Shown here: positions 54,523 through 64,000 of the stretch, one piece after another | Position numbering within the stretch: the stretch's first letter is position 1 | How the letters are laid out: each line of letters opens with the position of its first letter | Origin: Pseudoalteromonas marina | Lineage (GTDB): Bacteria; Pseudomonadota; Gammaproteobacteria; Enterobacterales; Alteromonadaceae | Assembly: GCF_000238335.3 (NCBI RefSeq) | Contig: NZ_AHCB03000007.1 | Span: 496,001 to 560,000, forward strand | Length of the DNA: 64,000 nt | Direction: 5' to 3' | Translations under genes and position numbers: made by a program | Notes under the pieces: generated by a model | What the model saw: the letters and a program-made list of their open reading frames with translations, nothing else | What the model was told of the DNA's origin: nothing | The model's database searches: none

Positions 54523-54810
54523 TTAATTTATTTGGTTATCTAACCAAGCATCTACACTTTTACGCGTATATAACACCTCTTTGAATAAGCGGTGACGTTC
54601 AAATTCCAAAACGCTTTTTTTGTTAGTGTTGCCACTGAGTAACTGGCTGTGTGTATCGTTAAATTTTGAAATAACCGAAAACCCGCGTTCAGGTTTTTGG
54701 TCGTGCTTTTTTATTGAATTACTAAGGTGTTCCCTAACGTCATCGGCAGTTAACATGTCTGAATGATTTAAGCCCATTAGCTCTTTTCTCATTGCTAATC
54801 TTACGCCCAT
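54523..54810 (-). CDS. Small hypothetical protein
   Basis: A 95-residue charged, soluble protein with a good ribosome binding site (GGAG 6 nt before the ATG). No domain is recognised. Composition is Lys/Asn/Ser rich with a C-terminal helix (HRLFKEVLYTRKSVDAWLDNQ). It is upstream of the lipoprotein gene in the same direction, 55 nt away; co-transcription is possible. Confidence 0.55.
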   Translation of the reverse strand: MGVRLAMRKELMGLNHSDMLTADDVREHLSNSIKKHDQKPERGFSVISKFNDTHSQLLSGNTNKKSVLEFERHRLFKEVLYTRKSVDAWLDNQIN

Positions 54811-55038
54811 TTTTTACTCCATGATTCTATGTATTCTAAATTCGACACAGCTATAGCAATTAGTAAGCCACTTACAAACATGGCTCGCCGGAGCTTAACT
54901 AATAAATACTTCAGTTTTTTTAAAGTGAGTCATTTTTTAAAAAATAACTAATACGTAAATTTGAGTGATTTGGTTTGGTGCATAATTGGCCCTATGCCTT
55001 TATACTAAAGCCTATGCAAGCCTCCACCGAGAGTAACA

Positions 55039-55422
55039 ATGAACGAAGAATACATAGAAATCGAACTAGAAGAAGAGCCGATAGAGCTCTGTAAATTATT
55101 AAAAGTACTTAATTTAGTTGAAGGTGGCGGCCAAGCTAAAAACCTAATCGCCGAAGGCTATGTGGGTGTTAACCATGAAATTTGTACAATAAAGCGGAAA
55201 AAATTATACAGTGGTGATGTACTGGAATTTGATGGCGAGCTTTTTCAACTCTCCCTGAGTGAAGATGCAACACCAGCACAAAGACCAAGTGAACAAACAC
55301 CGGTTGAACCGAAACAAAACATTACACCGCCTGAAAGCCAACCAGCAAAAAGTAAACGTAAGCGCACTAAAAAGCCAAAGGTAGATGAAAAAACAGGGCG
55401 TCGTCCTATTTCATTTGGGTAA
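55039..55422 (+). CDS. S4-domain RNA-binding protein (YbcJ-like)
   Basis: A 127-residue protein. An S4-like fold occupies residues 7-75: IELCKLLKVLNLVEGGGQAKNLIAEGYVGVNHEICTIKRKKL, which parallels E. coli YbcJ, including ELCxLLK and the GxAKxxIAEGxVxVN stretch. A C-terminal basic, Pro-rich tail (KSKRKRTKKPKVDEKTGRR) absent from YbcJ may add RNA binding. Single gene with its own strong terminator. Confidence 0.82.
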   Translation: MNEEYIEIELEEEPIELCKLLKVLNLVEGGGQAKNLIAEGYVGVNHEICTIKRKKLYSGDVLEFDGELFQLSLSEDATPAQRPSEQTPVEPKQNITPPESQPAKSKRKRTKKPKVDEKTGRRPISFG

Positions 55423-55440
55423 GCTTACAAATCGCATTAT

Positions 55441-55471
55441 AAAAAAGCCAACTTGTATAGTTGGCTTTTTT
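55441..55471 (+). terminator. Terminator of the S4-domain gene
   Basis: AAAAAAGCCAACT and AGTTGGCTTTTTT form a perfect 13-bp stem with loop TGTAT. Confidence 0.92.
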
Positions 55472-55516
55472 ACTCTTTAATAACCTTGTTAATAATAATA
55501 AAAAATAAGGTTACAC

Positions 55517-55945
55517 ATGTCATCTCACACACCTAAAAACTGGTTTAAACCTGTCGCTTGGGCTGCTCTTATATGGAATTTATTGGGCGTTATAGCATTC
55601 ATTATGCACATAATGACAAGCCCAGATATGATCAGTAAACTACCATTAGATCAACAAGCTGCATATTCAAACACCCCAATATGGGCCACCATTGCTTTCG
55701 CCGTTGCCGTTTTTGGTGGTGCTTTAGGCTGCATTTTTTTACTTGCTAAGAAATCGCTTGCAACACCTACTTTTGCTTTATCGCTCGGCGCGATAATTAT
55801 ACAGCAATACTACAACTTTTTTATAATTGATAGCATTGCCTTGCTAGGAATAAGCTCGGTTGTAATGCCACTTCTGGTAGTTTTTATTGCCTTAGCGCTT
55901 ATTTATTTAAGTATAAAAGGGAAACAACAAGGCTGGCTAAACTAA
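55517..55945 (+). CDS. Four-helix integral membrane protein, unknown function
   Basis: A 142-residue protein with four hydrophobic helices (about residues 13-32, 55-77, 84-104, 110-132) and a short periplasmic loop between the first two. The pattern NWFKPVAWAALIWNLLGVIAFIMH resembles small proteins loosely annotated as sugar-transporter-like in Bacteroidetes and Gammaproteobacteria. No catalytic residues are evident. The 200-nt gap to acnA holds no clear terminator. Confidence 0.65.
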   Translation: MSSHTPKNWFKPVAWAALIWNLLGVIAFIMHIMTSPDMISKLPLDQQAAYSNTPIWATIAFAVAVFGGALGCIFLLAKKSLATPTFALSLGAIIIQQYYNFFIIDSIALLGISSVVMPLLVVFIALALIYLSIKGKQQGWLN

Positions 55946-56145
55946 CTGAATAGGCGAGCTGAACAACGTGCTTTTTCGTTGTCATAGATGGTTTATTGAA
56001 CTCATAATTTAATACCTTACTTCCTGTTACAGCTGCTCATAAGAGCAGCTATTTAATACCCATTTATCATGGTATGCACTTTGCAACTGCGTAATTACAG
56101 AGGTTACTTTTCAAAAAATTTAATTAGTTAAGAAGGGGCAAAATA

Positions 56146-58890
56146 ATGAAAAATAGTTTCGATACCCAACATGAGCTCACAATTAATGGTGAGCAATATA
56201 ATATTCATTCTCTGAAAGGGCTTGGCGACAAAGCAAAACGACTCCCCTTCTCCTTAAAAGTCTTGCTAGAAAATTTGCTGCGCAACGAAGACGGCGAAAA
56301 CATCAAAGAACAAGACATTAATGCGCTATTAAATTGGGACCCAAAAGCAAAACCATCATCTGAAGTTGCATTTACCCCTGCACGAGTAGTAATGCAAGAT
56401 TTTACTGGCGTACCTGCCATTGTCGATTTAGCTGCAATGCGAGATGCAATGGAAAAGCTCGGCGGAGATCCTGCAAAAATAAATCCGCTTTCGCCTGCTG
56501 AGTTAGTAATAGACCATTCAGTACAAGTTGACGGCTATGGAAATGATGGTGCCTTTGATTTAAATGCGAAACTTGAATACGACCGCAACAAAGAACGATA
56601 CGAATTTTTACGCTGGGGCCAAACGGCATTTGATAATTTAAAAGTGGTACCACCCGCAACCGGCATTGTTCACCAAGTTAATTTAGAATACCTTGCTCGC
56701 GTTATTTTTAACGAAGATAGCAATGGTAAAAAGTTTGCCTACCCCGATACACTGGTTGGTACTGACTCGCACACAACCATGATTAATGGCTTAGGCGTAC
56801 TTGGCTGGGGTGTAGGCGGCATTGAGGCTGAAGCTGCAATGCTTGGCCAACCTATTAGCTTACTGATTCCACAGGTAGTTGGCATGAAGCTTAATGGCCG
56901 ATTACCAGAAGGCACAACAGCAACTGATTTAGTGCTCACGGTAACTGAAATTTTGCGTAACCACGGCGTGGTGGGTAAATTTGTAGAATTTTATGGCGAT
57001 GGCCTTGCAGATCTCCCCCTTGCCGATAGAGCAACCATTGCTAATATGGCACCTGAATATGGTGCTACATGTGGTATTTTTCCAATTGATGACGAAACGA
57101 TTAATTATTTACGTCTTACCAACCGTGATGAAGACCAACTAAAGCTTATTGAAGATTATGCAAAACACCAAGGCTTGTGGCGTAACGATGGCGACGAAGC
57201 TCGCTATACCGACACACTAGAACTAAAGCTCGATGATGTTGTACCAAGCCTTGCAGGCCCAAAACGCCCACAAGATAGAATAGCGCTTAACAAAGCCGGC
57301 GAGGAAATCTCTCAGCACCTAAAAGGTTTTCAAGAAGAGCGTATAGCACATCGAGATGAAAGTGATGACGAGCAATCGCGTATCGAAAGCGAAGGCCCCA
57401 CAACCAACCCTGATGAACCTGTAAACGAAGCACAATTTATGGGAGCGGCAAAAGTTAACTACAAAGGCCAAGAGTTTGAACTTAACGACGGTGCATGCGT
57501 TATTGCAGCTATAACAAGCTGTACTAACACGTCTAATCCAAGTGTTATTTTAGCCGCAGGCCTTGTGGCTAAAAAGGCAAAACAACTAGGTATTAACGTT
57601 AAACCTTGGGTTAAAACATCACTCGCGCCTGGATCAAAAGTAGTTACCGACTACTTAGAAAAAGCGGGGTTAATGGACGACTTAGAAAGCCTAGGTTTTA
57701 ATTTAGTAGGTTACGGTTGTACTACGTGTATAGGCAACTCAGGACCGCTGGCTGATGAAATCTCACAAGCGATTCAAAAACACAAGCTGGTAGTCAGCTC
57801 TATCTTATCGGGCAATCGAAATTTTGAAGGGCGTATACACCAAGATGTTAAAATGAACTTTTTAGCTTCTCCTCCTTTGGTTGTTGCCTACGCAATTGCA
57901 GGTAGAACAGACATAGATGTTTATAACGAGCCCCTTGCACAAGATGAAAACGGTAACGATATTTACCTTAAAAACATTTGGCCAAGTGTGAAAGAGGTTA
58001 GCGACTTAGTAAAAGAAACGGTTACCAAAGAGATGTTTGCAACAAGCTACGCCAATGTTTATGAAGGCGATAGCCGCTGGCAACAAATTCAAATACCTGA
58101 TGGTAAGTTGTATGATTGGAACGACGCATCTACCTATATTAAAAAAGCACCATTTTTTGATGGCATGACCGTAGAGCCACCGGGTATTCCTACCATTGAA
58201 AGGGCTCGCTGTTTAGCCAAGCTAGGAGACTCGGTAACAACCGATCACATCTCTCCTGCAGGCGCGATTAAAGCGGATGCTCCTGCTGGTCTTTACTTAC
58301 AAGAGCATAATGTAGAAAAAGCACAGTTTAATTCTTACGGCTCTCGCCGAGGTAACCATGAAGTAATGATGCGCGGCACCTTTGCTAACGTACGACTTAA
58401 AAACTTGTTAGCACCGGGCACAGAAGGCGGTGTAACACGCACACAACCAGACAATAGCTTAGAAAGTATTTATGATGCGGCTATGGCATATCAAAAGAAT
58501 GATACACCGCTTATTATTTTAGCCGGAAAAGAATATGGTACTGGCTCGTCACGCGATTGGGCTGCAAAAGGTTCGTTGTTGCTAGGCGTGAAAGCTGTTT
58601 TTGCACAAAGCTATGAACGTATTCACCGCTCTAACTTAATTGGGATGGGTGTACTGCCATTACAATTTAAAGAGGGTGAAAGCTATGAGTCGCATGGTTT
58701 AACTGGCCAAGAAGAGTTTGATATCCAAGGTCTGTACGATAAAACCGACGAGGTTACACTGATAGCAACCAATGCCGAAGGCAAAAAAACAAGCGTAAAA
58801 GCCGATGTACGTATTGATACGCCTAAAGAGTGGGATTACTACAAGCATGGCGGTATTTTACAATATGTACTGCGTAACATGCTTAACTAA
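56146..58890 (+). CDS. acnA: Aconitate hydratase A
   Basis: A 914-residue monomeric [4Fe-4S] aconitase of the AcnA/IRP1 type. The three cluster Cys are in [11 protein letters not shown] and [13 protein letters not shown]. The swivel domain contains [15 protein letters not shown] and [12 protein letters not shown]. It is about 23 residues longer than E. coli AcnA, chiefly through an acidic insertion ([21 protein letters not shown]) before the first cluster Cys. A methylcitrate-type AcnD role was considered, but no prp genes adjoin it. Single gene with its own terminator. Confidence 0.93.
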   Translation: MKNSFDTQHELTINGEQYNIHSLKGLGDKAKRLPFSLKVLLENLLRNEDGENIKEQDINALLNWDPKAKPSSEVAFTPARVVMQDFTGVPAIVDLAAMRDAMEKLGGDPAKINPLSPAELVIDHSVQVDGYGNDGAFDLNAKLEYDRNKERYEFLRWGQTAFDNLKVVPPATGIVHQVNLEYLARVIFNEDSNGKKFAYPDTLVGTDSHTTMINGLGVLGWGVGGIEAEAAMLGQPISLLIPQVVGMKLNGRLPEGTTATDLVLTVTEILRNHGVVGKFVEFYGDGLADLPLADRATIANMAPEYGATCGIFPIDDETINYLRLTNRDEDQLKLIEDYAKHQGLWRNDGDEARYTDTLELKLDDVVPSLAGPKRPQDRIALNKAGEEISQHLKGFQEERIAHRDESDDEQSRIESEGPTTNPDEPVNEAQFMGAAKVNYKGQEFELNDGACVIAAITSCTNTSNPSVILAAGLVAKKAKQLGINVKPWVKTSLAPGSKVVTDYLEKAGLMDDLESLGFNLVGYGCTTCIGNSGPLADEISQAIQKHKLVVSSILSGNRNFEGRIHQDVKMNFLASPPLVVAYAIAGRTDIDVYNEPLAQDENGNDIYLKNIWPSVKEVSDLVKETVTKEMFATSYANVYEGDSRWQQIQIPDGKLYDWNDASTYIKKAPFFDGMTVEPPGIPTIERARCLAKLGDSVTTDHISPAGAIKADAPAGLYLQEHNVEKAQFNSYGSRRGNHEVMMRGTFANVRLKNLLAPGTEGGVTRTQPDNSLESIYDAAMAYQKNDTPLIILAGKEYGTGSSRDWAAKGSLLLGVKAVFAQSYERIHRSNLIGMGVLPLQFKEGESYESHGLTGQEEFDIQGLYDKTDEVTLIATNAEGKKTSVKADVRIDTPKEWDYYKHGGILQYVLRNMLN

Positions 58891-58911
58891 GCTGCGTAGT
58901 GAATGACTCAT

Positions 58912-58943
58912 AGGCCTTATGGTTACAACCATGAGGCCTTTTT
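58912..58943 (+). terminator. acnA terminator
   Basis: AGGCCTTATGGTT pairs with AACCATGAGGCCT (one G-U) and TTTTT follows. Confidence 0.88.
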
Positions 58944-59024
58944 TATAACTGCCTTATTATTGCGCTGTATCAATATACAAAATACATAGCCTATTACACT
59001 GGCACCATAACCAGTGGAGGCATT

Positions 59025-59270
59025 ATGTCGCATGTAACTATTATTAGAGTACTTAAAACATCTATTGTACTTGGCTTATGCCTTATAGTTACAGGCCATA
59101 CACTTATCATATCTAATGGGTTTAATGAGCAATTTGGTATTAACGGCATTATTGCATCCGCAGCTTGCATCGCTGTGGGTATACTATTGTCACTACCCAC
59201 CAAAATATATTTAACCATTTTACTAATGGAAGCTGAAAAACGTTATACCCGCTCTCATACAAATGAATAG
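59025..59270 (+). CDS. Small two-helix membrane protein, unknown
   Basis: An 81-residue hydrophobic protein with two transmembrane helices (about residues 9-29 and 40-60) and a charged C-terminal tail (MEAEKRYTRSHTNE). A ribosome binding site GGAGG lies just before the ATG, which supports translation. No family is recognised. Its stop faces the DUF4124 gene stop 4 nt away. Confidence 0.6.
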   Translation: MSHVTIIRVLKTSIVLGLCLIVTGHTLIISNGFNEQFGINGIIASAACIAVGILLSLPTKIYLTILLMEAEKRYTRSHTNE

Positions 59271-59273
59271 CGC

Positions 59274-59816
59274 TTAAAGTACACTTAAATTATTAATTTC
59301 TTTGTTACGTTTTTCTAATTTTTTTTCGATGTTTTCTGCATCTTCAAACAGCTTTTTAATCGATTCAGGATTTAATATTGAAGGGGTTTGCGTATTAGCT
59401 GACATCTCATTAGTACTAGACTCTAAGTTTAAAATAGAGGTATCTTCCGCACCAATCACGGTTATATCCTCAGGGTTGAGGGTTAACTCTATGCTTTTAC
59501 CATGAGGGTTAGGGCTATCTGAATAATGCCATTGGCCTGTTTCATCTTGCCACTTATAAATAGTACTTGAAGACGTAACCGTTGAGCTATCGCTTGAAAT
59601 ACTACTCGTTACTTTATCGCCAGCCTCGTGAATGCCTTTTACAGCTTGATTTAGTGTATTGGTTGATAACGCAACCATTTGCTCTGTAATTTGCTGGGTT
59701 TCTTTGCTGATAGTTGAACCTGAAAGCCAAGTTTGGCCGTCTGGCTTTTTTAAATAAAATAATGATATGACAGCAATCACCATCACTGATATTGCTAAAT
59801 AGGTAAAGTATTTCAT
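59274..59816 (-). CDS. Membrane-anchored DUF4124 protein
   Basis: A 180-residue protein: N-terminal membrane anchor (about residues 5-21), a Ser/Thr-rich linker, the DUF4124 motif IYKWQDETGQWHYSDSPNPHG (about residues 88-108), and a C-terminal coiled-coil helix rich in Glu/Lys (LFEDAENIEKKLEKRNKEI). Predicted to face the periplasm. Role unknown. It is the second DUF4124 protein in the window, after the one beside glnA. Confidence 0.75.
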   Translation of the reverse strand: MKYFTYLAISVMVIAVISLFYLKKPDGQTWLSGSTISKETQQITEQMVALSTNTLNQAVKGIHEAGDKVTSSISSDSSTVTSSSTIYKWQDETGQWHYSDSPNPHGKSIELTLNPEDITVIGAEDTSILNLESSTNEMSANTQTPSILNPESIKKLFEDAENIEKKLEKRNKEINNLSVL

Positions 59817-59880
59817 AGCGTTCCTGCTTTGTTTGTTCCTTTAATATAATATTAGTGAATAAAGCACTCACTGGCAATTT

Positions 59881-59902
59881 TATTATCTAAATTTAGATAA
59901 TA
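59881..59902. other. 22-bp perfect palindrome downstream of cysH
   Basis: TATTATCTAA followed by its exact complement (through ATTTAGATAATA) forms a 22-bp perfect palindrome, directly beyond the cysH terminator and upstream of the DUF4124 gene. It could be an operator for the latter, whose start is 65 nt away, or a cruciform-prone spacer. Confidence 0.55.
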
Positions 59903-59904
59903 AA

Positions 59905-59926
59905 AAACGCAGCCTAAGCTGCGTTT
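59905..59926 (-). terminator. Terminator of the cysJIH operon
   Basis: AAACGCAGC-CTAA-GCTGCGTTT, with a T-run on the minus strand, 29 nt after the cysH stop. Confidence 0.88.
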
Positions 59927-59954
59927 AATTGCGGTTAAATAAAGCGTTAAGGTA

Positions 59955-60695
59955 CTAAATACCATCACCATCCATATGAAGACCGCATTCACGGTTTAAA
60001 CCAAAAAAGCGGGTTTCTTCTTCAGTCATGCCCGGCTCTAGTTTGCGCGTAGTGTGTACATCGCCCATTGACACATACCCTTGCTCCCATAATGGGTGGT
60101 AAGGTAAATCGTGCTTAGTTAGGTATTGATATACATCGCGGTTTGACCATTCAATAATCGGGTACACTTTTACCGTGCCACGGCTTATTTCTACAAACTG
60201 CTTATCTGCACGAGTAGAAGATTGATCGCGACGTAAACCACTAAACCAGGTACCCGCTTCAATTTCTTTTAAAGCGCGAGTCATTGGCTCAACTTTATTA
60301 AGCTGATTATATTGCTTAATACCGTCCTCACCTTGCTCCCATAACTTTCCAAACTTAGCTTCTTGCCATGCTGGGCTCAGCTGCGCCTTGTACACTTTTA
60401 AATTAAGTGACAAACGCTCGCTCATTTGCTCAATAAACTGGTACGTCTCAGGGAACAAATAACCGGTGTCTGTTAATACAACAGGAATGTCTGGGCGTTG
60501 GGTTGTCATTAAATGCAACATCACCGCAGCTTGAATCCCAAAGCTTGACGATAGAAACGCGGTATCGGGTAAATTTTCAAGCGCCCACGCAACACGTTGC
60601 TCTGCGCTCATATTTGCTAATACACCATTAGCATCAGCTAACATAGCCGCTTGGCTTTGTTTATCTAGCTGTAATATATTTTTAAATTCACTCAT
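59955..60695 (-). CDS. cysH: Phosphoadenylyl-sulfate (PAPS) reductase
   Basis: A 246-residue enzyme reducing PAPS to sulfite with thioredoxin. Motifs are [15 protein letters not shown] (PP-loop-like), [27 protein letters not shown] and the C-terminal catalytic ECGLH. The absence of the extra Cys-Cys pairs that bind an iron-sulfur cluster in APS reductases points to PAPS. ATG 60695 gives the family start, with GGA 8 nt upstream. Last gene of the cysJ-cysI-cysH operon, in E. coli order. Confidence 0.95.
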   Translation of the reverse strand: MSEFKNILQLDKQSQAAMLADANGVLANMSAEQRVAWALENLPDTAFLSSSFGIQAAVMLHLMTTQRPDIPVVLTDTGYLFPETYQFIEQMSERLSLNLKVYKAQLSPAWQEAKFGKLWEQGEDGIKQYNQLNKVEPMTRALKEIEAGTWFSGLRRDQSSTRADKQFVEISRGTVKVYPIIEWSNRDVYQYLTKHDLPYHPLWEQGYVSMGDVHTTRKLEPGMTEEETRFFGLNRECGLHMDGDGI

Positions 60696-60737
60696 GGAAA
60701 ATTCCAAGCCTCACCAGCGCCAAGCGCTGGTATCAAA

Positions 60738-62435
60738 TTATGCGTGAAAATCGGTTACTGATACTTTTACTTCAGCAACAATGCCTTTGCGAATCACAAA
60801 GTCACCAAAACATTCACCGTCGTTTCGCTCACTTGCCCACTGGCCAATTAGCTTATCAAACGCCTCTAGGTAAACATCTTCACCTACGTTTTCAAGGTAC
60901 AATTTAGGAATGCGTGTACCTTCTAAATTACCGCCTAAGTAAACGTTGTATTTACCAGGCCCTTTACCTACCAGCCCTGCTTCTGCAAGCATTGCGCGAC
61001 CACAACCATTAGGACAACCTACAACGCGCATAATAATGCTATCGTCTGGTATTCCGTGTTTAGCGAGTAAAGCTTCAGTTTTTTCAATTAAGCTTGGTAA
61101 GTAACGCTCAGCTTCGGCCATTGCAAGCGGGCATGTAGGTAATGCCACACACGCCATTGAGTTTTTACGTTGCTCTGTGTCACCGTCGTCAATCAAACCA
61201 TGGTTACGAGCAATTTCTTCAATCACTGCTTTTTGATCTGCAGGTACACCGGCAATAATTAAATTTTGGTTTGCCGTCATACGCATGTCACCTTGGTGCA
61301 CTTCTGCAATTTTACGACACCCTGTTTTAAGTGGCTTATCTGGGTAATCTAAAATACGGCCGCTTTGAATAAATAGCGTAAGGTGGTGCTTACCATCAAT
61401 GCCTTCTACCCAACCAATACGGTCGCCTCGATGAGTAAATTCATATGGGCGGCTAGGTGCAAAGTTTACACCCGCGCGTTTTTCTACTTCTGCTTTAAAT
61501 ACGTCTGACCCAACACGATCTAGTGTGTATTTAGTTTTTGCATTTTTACGGTTAGAGCGGTTACCCCAATCGCGCTGCACTGATACAACGTGCTCAGCAA
61601 TTTTTAAGGTGTCTTCTAGCGCGATAAAACCAAAGTCGTCAGCTTTACGCGGATACGTAGCCGTATCACCGTGGGTCATAGCAAGGCCACCACCTACAAG
61701 TACGTTAAAGCCAACAAGCTTGCCGTCTTCAGCAATAGCAACAAAGTTCAAGTCATTCGCATGAACGTCTACTTCATTATTAGGCGGAATAGTGACGGTT
61801 GTTTTAAACTTACGTGGTAAATAGTTAGACCCTAAAATAGGTTCTTCTGTCGTTTCTGCTTTTTCGCCGTTTAACCAAATTTCAGCGTATGCTTTTGTTT
61901 TTGGTAATAAATGCTCTGAAATTTTTGCAGCCCACTCATACGCTTCTTGATGTAACTCTGACTCAACAGGGTTAGTCGTACATAGCACATTACGGTTTAC
62001 ATCACCTGCGGTAGCAATAGAGTCAATGCCCACGCTATTAAGCATTTGGTGCATGCCTTTAATATTTGGCTTTAATACACCATGGAACTGAAACGTTTGA
62101 CGCGTAGTTAAACGAATGCTGCCGTAACTGGTTTTATCATCAGCAAACTTATCGATTGCTAACCACTGCTCTGGCTTAATAATACCGCCAGGCATACGCG
62201 CACGTAGCATTACGTTATGCAGCGGCTCTAATTTTTGCTTTGCGCGCTCAGGACGTATATCGCGATCATCTTGCTGATACATACCGTGAAAACGTATAAG
62301 TTGGAAGTTATCGGCTGTAAAACCACCGGTAATTTCATCTTTTAAGTCTTGCTCTATAGTGCCTCGTAAAAAGTTACTTTCTCTTTTCAAACGCTCGTTA
62401 TCAGAAAGCTTTACGTTTTTATCTTGTTCGCTCAT
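60738..62435 (-). CDS. cysI: Sulfite reductase hemoprotein beta subunit
   Basis: A 565-residue siroheme/[4Fe-4S] protein that reduces sulfite to sulfide with six electrons from CysJ. Cluster and siroheme Cys residues are in [10 protein letters not shown] and [13 protein letters not shown]-terminal repeats with [10 protein letters not shown] and a C-terminal ferredoxin-fold are as expected. Length is close to E. coli CysI (570). 60 nt after cysJ and 42 nt before cysH, all in one direction. Confidence 0.97.
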   Translation of the reverse strand: MSEQDKNVKLSDNERLKRESNFLRGTIEQDLKDEITGGFTADNFQLIRFHGMYQQDDRDIRPERAKQKLEPLHNVMLRARMPGGIIKPEQWLAIDKFADDKTSYGSIRLTTRQTFQFHGVLKPNIKGMHQMLNSVGIDSIATAGDVNRNVLCTTNPVESELHQEAYEWAAKISEHLLPKTKAYAEIWLNGEKAETTEEPILGSNYLPRKFKTTVTIPPNNEVDVHANDLNFVAIAEDGKLVGFNVLVGGGLAMTHGDTATYPRKADDFGFIALEDTLKIAEHVVSVQRDWGNRSNRKNAKTKYTLDRVGSDVFKAEVEKRAGVNFAPSRPYEFTHRGDRIGWVEGIDGKHHLTLFIQSGRILDYPDKPLKTGCRKIAEVHQGDMRMTANQNLIIAGVPADQKAVIEEIARNHGLIDDGDTEQRKNSMACVALPTCPLAMAEAERYLPSLIEKTEALLAKHGIPDDSIIMRVVGCPNGCGRAMLAEAGLVGKGPGKYNVYLGGNLEGTRIPKLYLENVGEDVYLEAFDKLIGQWASERNDGECFGDFVIRKGIVAEVKVSVTDFHA

Positions 62436-62495
62436 TTTAAATCCTAAATTTGTTACAGTGACGGCTGTTAGCTGTTAATAAAATAAGAAACGTGA

Positions 62496-64000
62496 TTAAT
62501 ACACGTCTTTCTGATAGCGGTTTGCGCTACGCAGGTCTTTTAAATATTGCTCTGCGTCTTCATCATTTTTACCCGTATTTTCTTTAATGATATCAACCAA
62601 TGCTTGATGTACATCTTTTGCCATGCGGTTTGCGTCTCCACATACATAAAAGTGAGCGCCAGCTTCTAACCACTCAAAAATGTCTTTTGAGTTTTTGCGA
62701 AGCTTATCTTGTACATAGATTTTTTCGGCTTGGTCACGGCTAAATGCCACATCGACTTTGCTCAATAAGCCCGATTTTAAATACCCCTGAATTTCTACTT
62801 GGTATAAAAAGTCTTGAGTAAAGTGTGGGTTACCAAAAAACAACCAGTTTTTACCTTGTGCTTCACGCGAATCACGCTCTTGTAAAAATGCACGGAATGG
62901 CGCAATACCAGTACCTGGACCCACCATGATAATAGGTGTTTCATCGTTAGCCGGTAAACGGAAGTTGTCATTATGTTCGCTAAATACTTTTACTTTGCAG
63001 CCCTCTTCAGCACGACGCGCTAAATAACCAGAACAACCACCTAAGTGCTCGCTGTCAAAAGTATCAAACTCAACAAGTCCAACCGTTAAATGCACTTCGT
63101 CTTCAACTTCGCTTTGGCTAGACGCTATAGAATATAAACGAGCCTGAAGCTTACGTAAGCAATCAACTAATATTTGTGCATCTAGTTTTGCTGGATTTTG
63201 ACGAATAACATCAAATATTTGGCGTGGCTCAATGTAAGCACGCATTGCTGCTTTATCTTCTACAAGCTTTAAGAGCTCAGGTGTGCCTGTTGCTGTTGCG
63301 TATTTTTCAACAAAACCCGGATATGACTGCGTTAGCTCTAATTTTTCGATAAGCGCATCACGCACGCTCAATTCTTCATTCGCAACTTTAACGCGACTAG
63401 AACCATCAATTTGGGTAAGTTCTAGCACTTCATCAACTAACGCCTCATCATTTAAAAAATATACACCCAGTGAGTCACCCGGTGTGTAAGTGATATCAGA
63501 GCCTTCGAGCGAAATTTCTACATGGCGTACATCTTTTGTTGAATCACGCCCGGTAATTTTTTGAACGGCTAATAATTCGGCTTCAAATGGATTTTGCTTT
63601 GTGTACTGGCTAGCTGCAGGCGTTGGTGCACCAAATGGCATAACCGCGGCTTGTCCACCTGCGTTACCCTGTTGCGCTTTTAAATCTGGTTCAAATGCAT
63701 CCAGTGCGCCTTGTATCCATGTTGCAGCTTCTTCTTCGTAATCAACATCTAAATCAGCGCGTTGGTAAACTGACTCAGCGCCTAACTTATTTAAACGCTC
63801 TTCAAAATCTTTTGCTGTTTGGCAGAAAAACTCATAGCTAGAATCACCTAGACCAATGACAGCTATTTTAACACCGTCGAGTTTAGGGGCCTTTTTAGTG
63901 GCTAAAAATGCGTGCAACGTTTCGCCATCTTCAGGCGGTTCACCTTCACCGTAAGTCGATACAACAACGGTTAAAAACTTTTCTTTTTTCAGGGCCGTTG
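62496..64000 (-). CDS. cysJ: Sulfite reductase flavoprotein alpha subunit, 5' end outside the window
   Basis: At least 500 residues of CysJ, which moves electrons from NADPH through FAD and FMN to CysI. The visible flavodoxin part includes VVVSTYGEGEPPEDG and IGLGDSSYEFFCQTAKDFEERL. Then come a connection domain, the FAD motif RLYSIASS, and the NADPH-binding MVGPGTGIAPFRAFLQER, ending RYQKDVY as in E. coli. The frame stays open to the right edge, so the true start lies about 70-90 codons beyond it. Confidence 0.96.
   Translation of the reverse strand, partial: TALKKEKFLTVVVSTYGEGEPPEDGETLHAFLATKKAPKLDGVKIAVIGLGDSSYEFFCQTAKDFEERLNKLGAESVYQRADLDVDYEEEAATWIQGALDAFEPDLKAQQGNAGGQAAVMPFGAPTPAASQYTKQNPFEAELLAVQKITGRDSTKDVRHVEISLEGSDITYTPGDSLGVYFLNDEALVDEVLELTQIDGSSRVKVANEELSVRDALIEKLELTQSYPGFVEKYATATGTPELLKLVEDKAAMRAYIEPRQIFDVIRQNPAKLDAQILVDCLRKLQARLYSIASSQSEVEDEVHLTVGLVEFDTFDSEHLGGCSGYLARRAEEGCKVKVFSEHNDNFRLPANDETPIIMVGPGTGIAPFRAFLQERDSREAQGKNWLFFGNPHFTQDFLYQVEIQGYLKSGLLSKVDVAFSRDQAEKIYVQDKLRKNSKDIFEWLEAGAHFYVCGDANRMAKDVHQALVDIIKENTGKNDEDAEQYLKDLRSANRYQKDVY

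Noticed and set aside
1-64000. CRISPR arrays, tRNA or rRNA genes, insertion sequences, prophage
   Set aside because: No repeat-spacer pattern, no tRNA-like fold with a CCA end, no transposase or phage genes, and no rRNA segment were seen by eye on either strand.

Overview
The window looks like chromosome from a marine gammaproteobacterium of the order Alteromonadales, most probably Pseudoalteromonas. The basis is AT-rich coding sequence, the style of the TonB-receptor/SSS/halogenase sugar locus, and housekeeping proteins (AcnB, TypA, GlnA-GlnL-GlnG, CysJIH) that read as close relatives of the enterobacterial versions. The genus is an inference; no rRNA or tRNA gene is present. I saw no insertion sequence, prophage or CRISPR array. 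The window opens inside a pabA/trpG-type gene and closes inside cysJ.

Region 1 (about 1.9-24.1 kb) is a large galactose and alpha-galactoside island. A plus-strand operon galE-galT-galK-Gfo/Idh oxidoreductase-secreted alpha/beta hydrolase carries the Leloir pathway. glpK and glpD follow. A minus-strand pair (galactose dehydrogenase-like SDR, 2-keto-3-deoxygalactonokinase) supplies part of an oxidative De Ley-Doudoroff route and diverges from a GntR/DgoR-type regulator. Next come a GH36 alpha-galactosidase, a vSGLT-like Na+/sugar symporter, a SapC-family protein, a tryptophan-halogenase-family flavoprotein, a TonB-dependent receptor and galactose mutarotase. A 15-bp near-palindrome, roughly ATwTAT-nwT-ATAwAT, lies upstream of galE, gntR, the alpha-galactosidase, the TonB receptor, galM and (one mismatch) glpD. 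I propose it as the operator of this regulon.

Region 2 (24.2-34 kb) holds a thioesterase divergent from a 2OG-Fe(II) oxygenase, a two-gene operon of an amino-acid-hydroxylase-like 2OG-Fe dioxygenase and a class V PLP enzyme, aconitase B, an OmpA/TSP3 porin, and a selO-glycosylase pair.

Region 3 (34.1-38.4 kb) is a clear lysine riboswitch followed by a tight operon of dapA-like, dapD-like, lysA-like and AstE/aspartoacylase-like genes. The last is a plausible stand-in for the absent dapE.

Region 4 (38.6-46.1 kb) is ordinary accessory and envelope content: pldA, a GNAT-thioesterase fusion, a spermidine-synthase-like protein, yihY-dtd, a DUF2959 lipoprotein, a NAPE-PLD-like lipoprotein, a BLUF photoreceptor and a CBM9-like secreted protein.

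Region 5 (46.4-53.8 kb) holds typA and the nitrogen-control block. glnA has a sigma-54 promoter with two upstream NtrC sites. It is followed by a DUF4124 protein and glnL-glnG, with another NtrC site just before glnL, and then a lone cyclic-nucleotide-binding domain protein.

Region 6 (53.8-64 kb) contains small hypothetical genes, an S4 RNA-binding protein, acnA, a second DUF4124 protein and the sulfite-reduction operon cysJ-cysI-cysH. Rho-independent terminators are abundant and many separate convergent genes.
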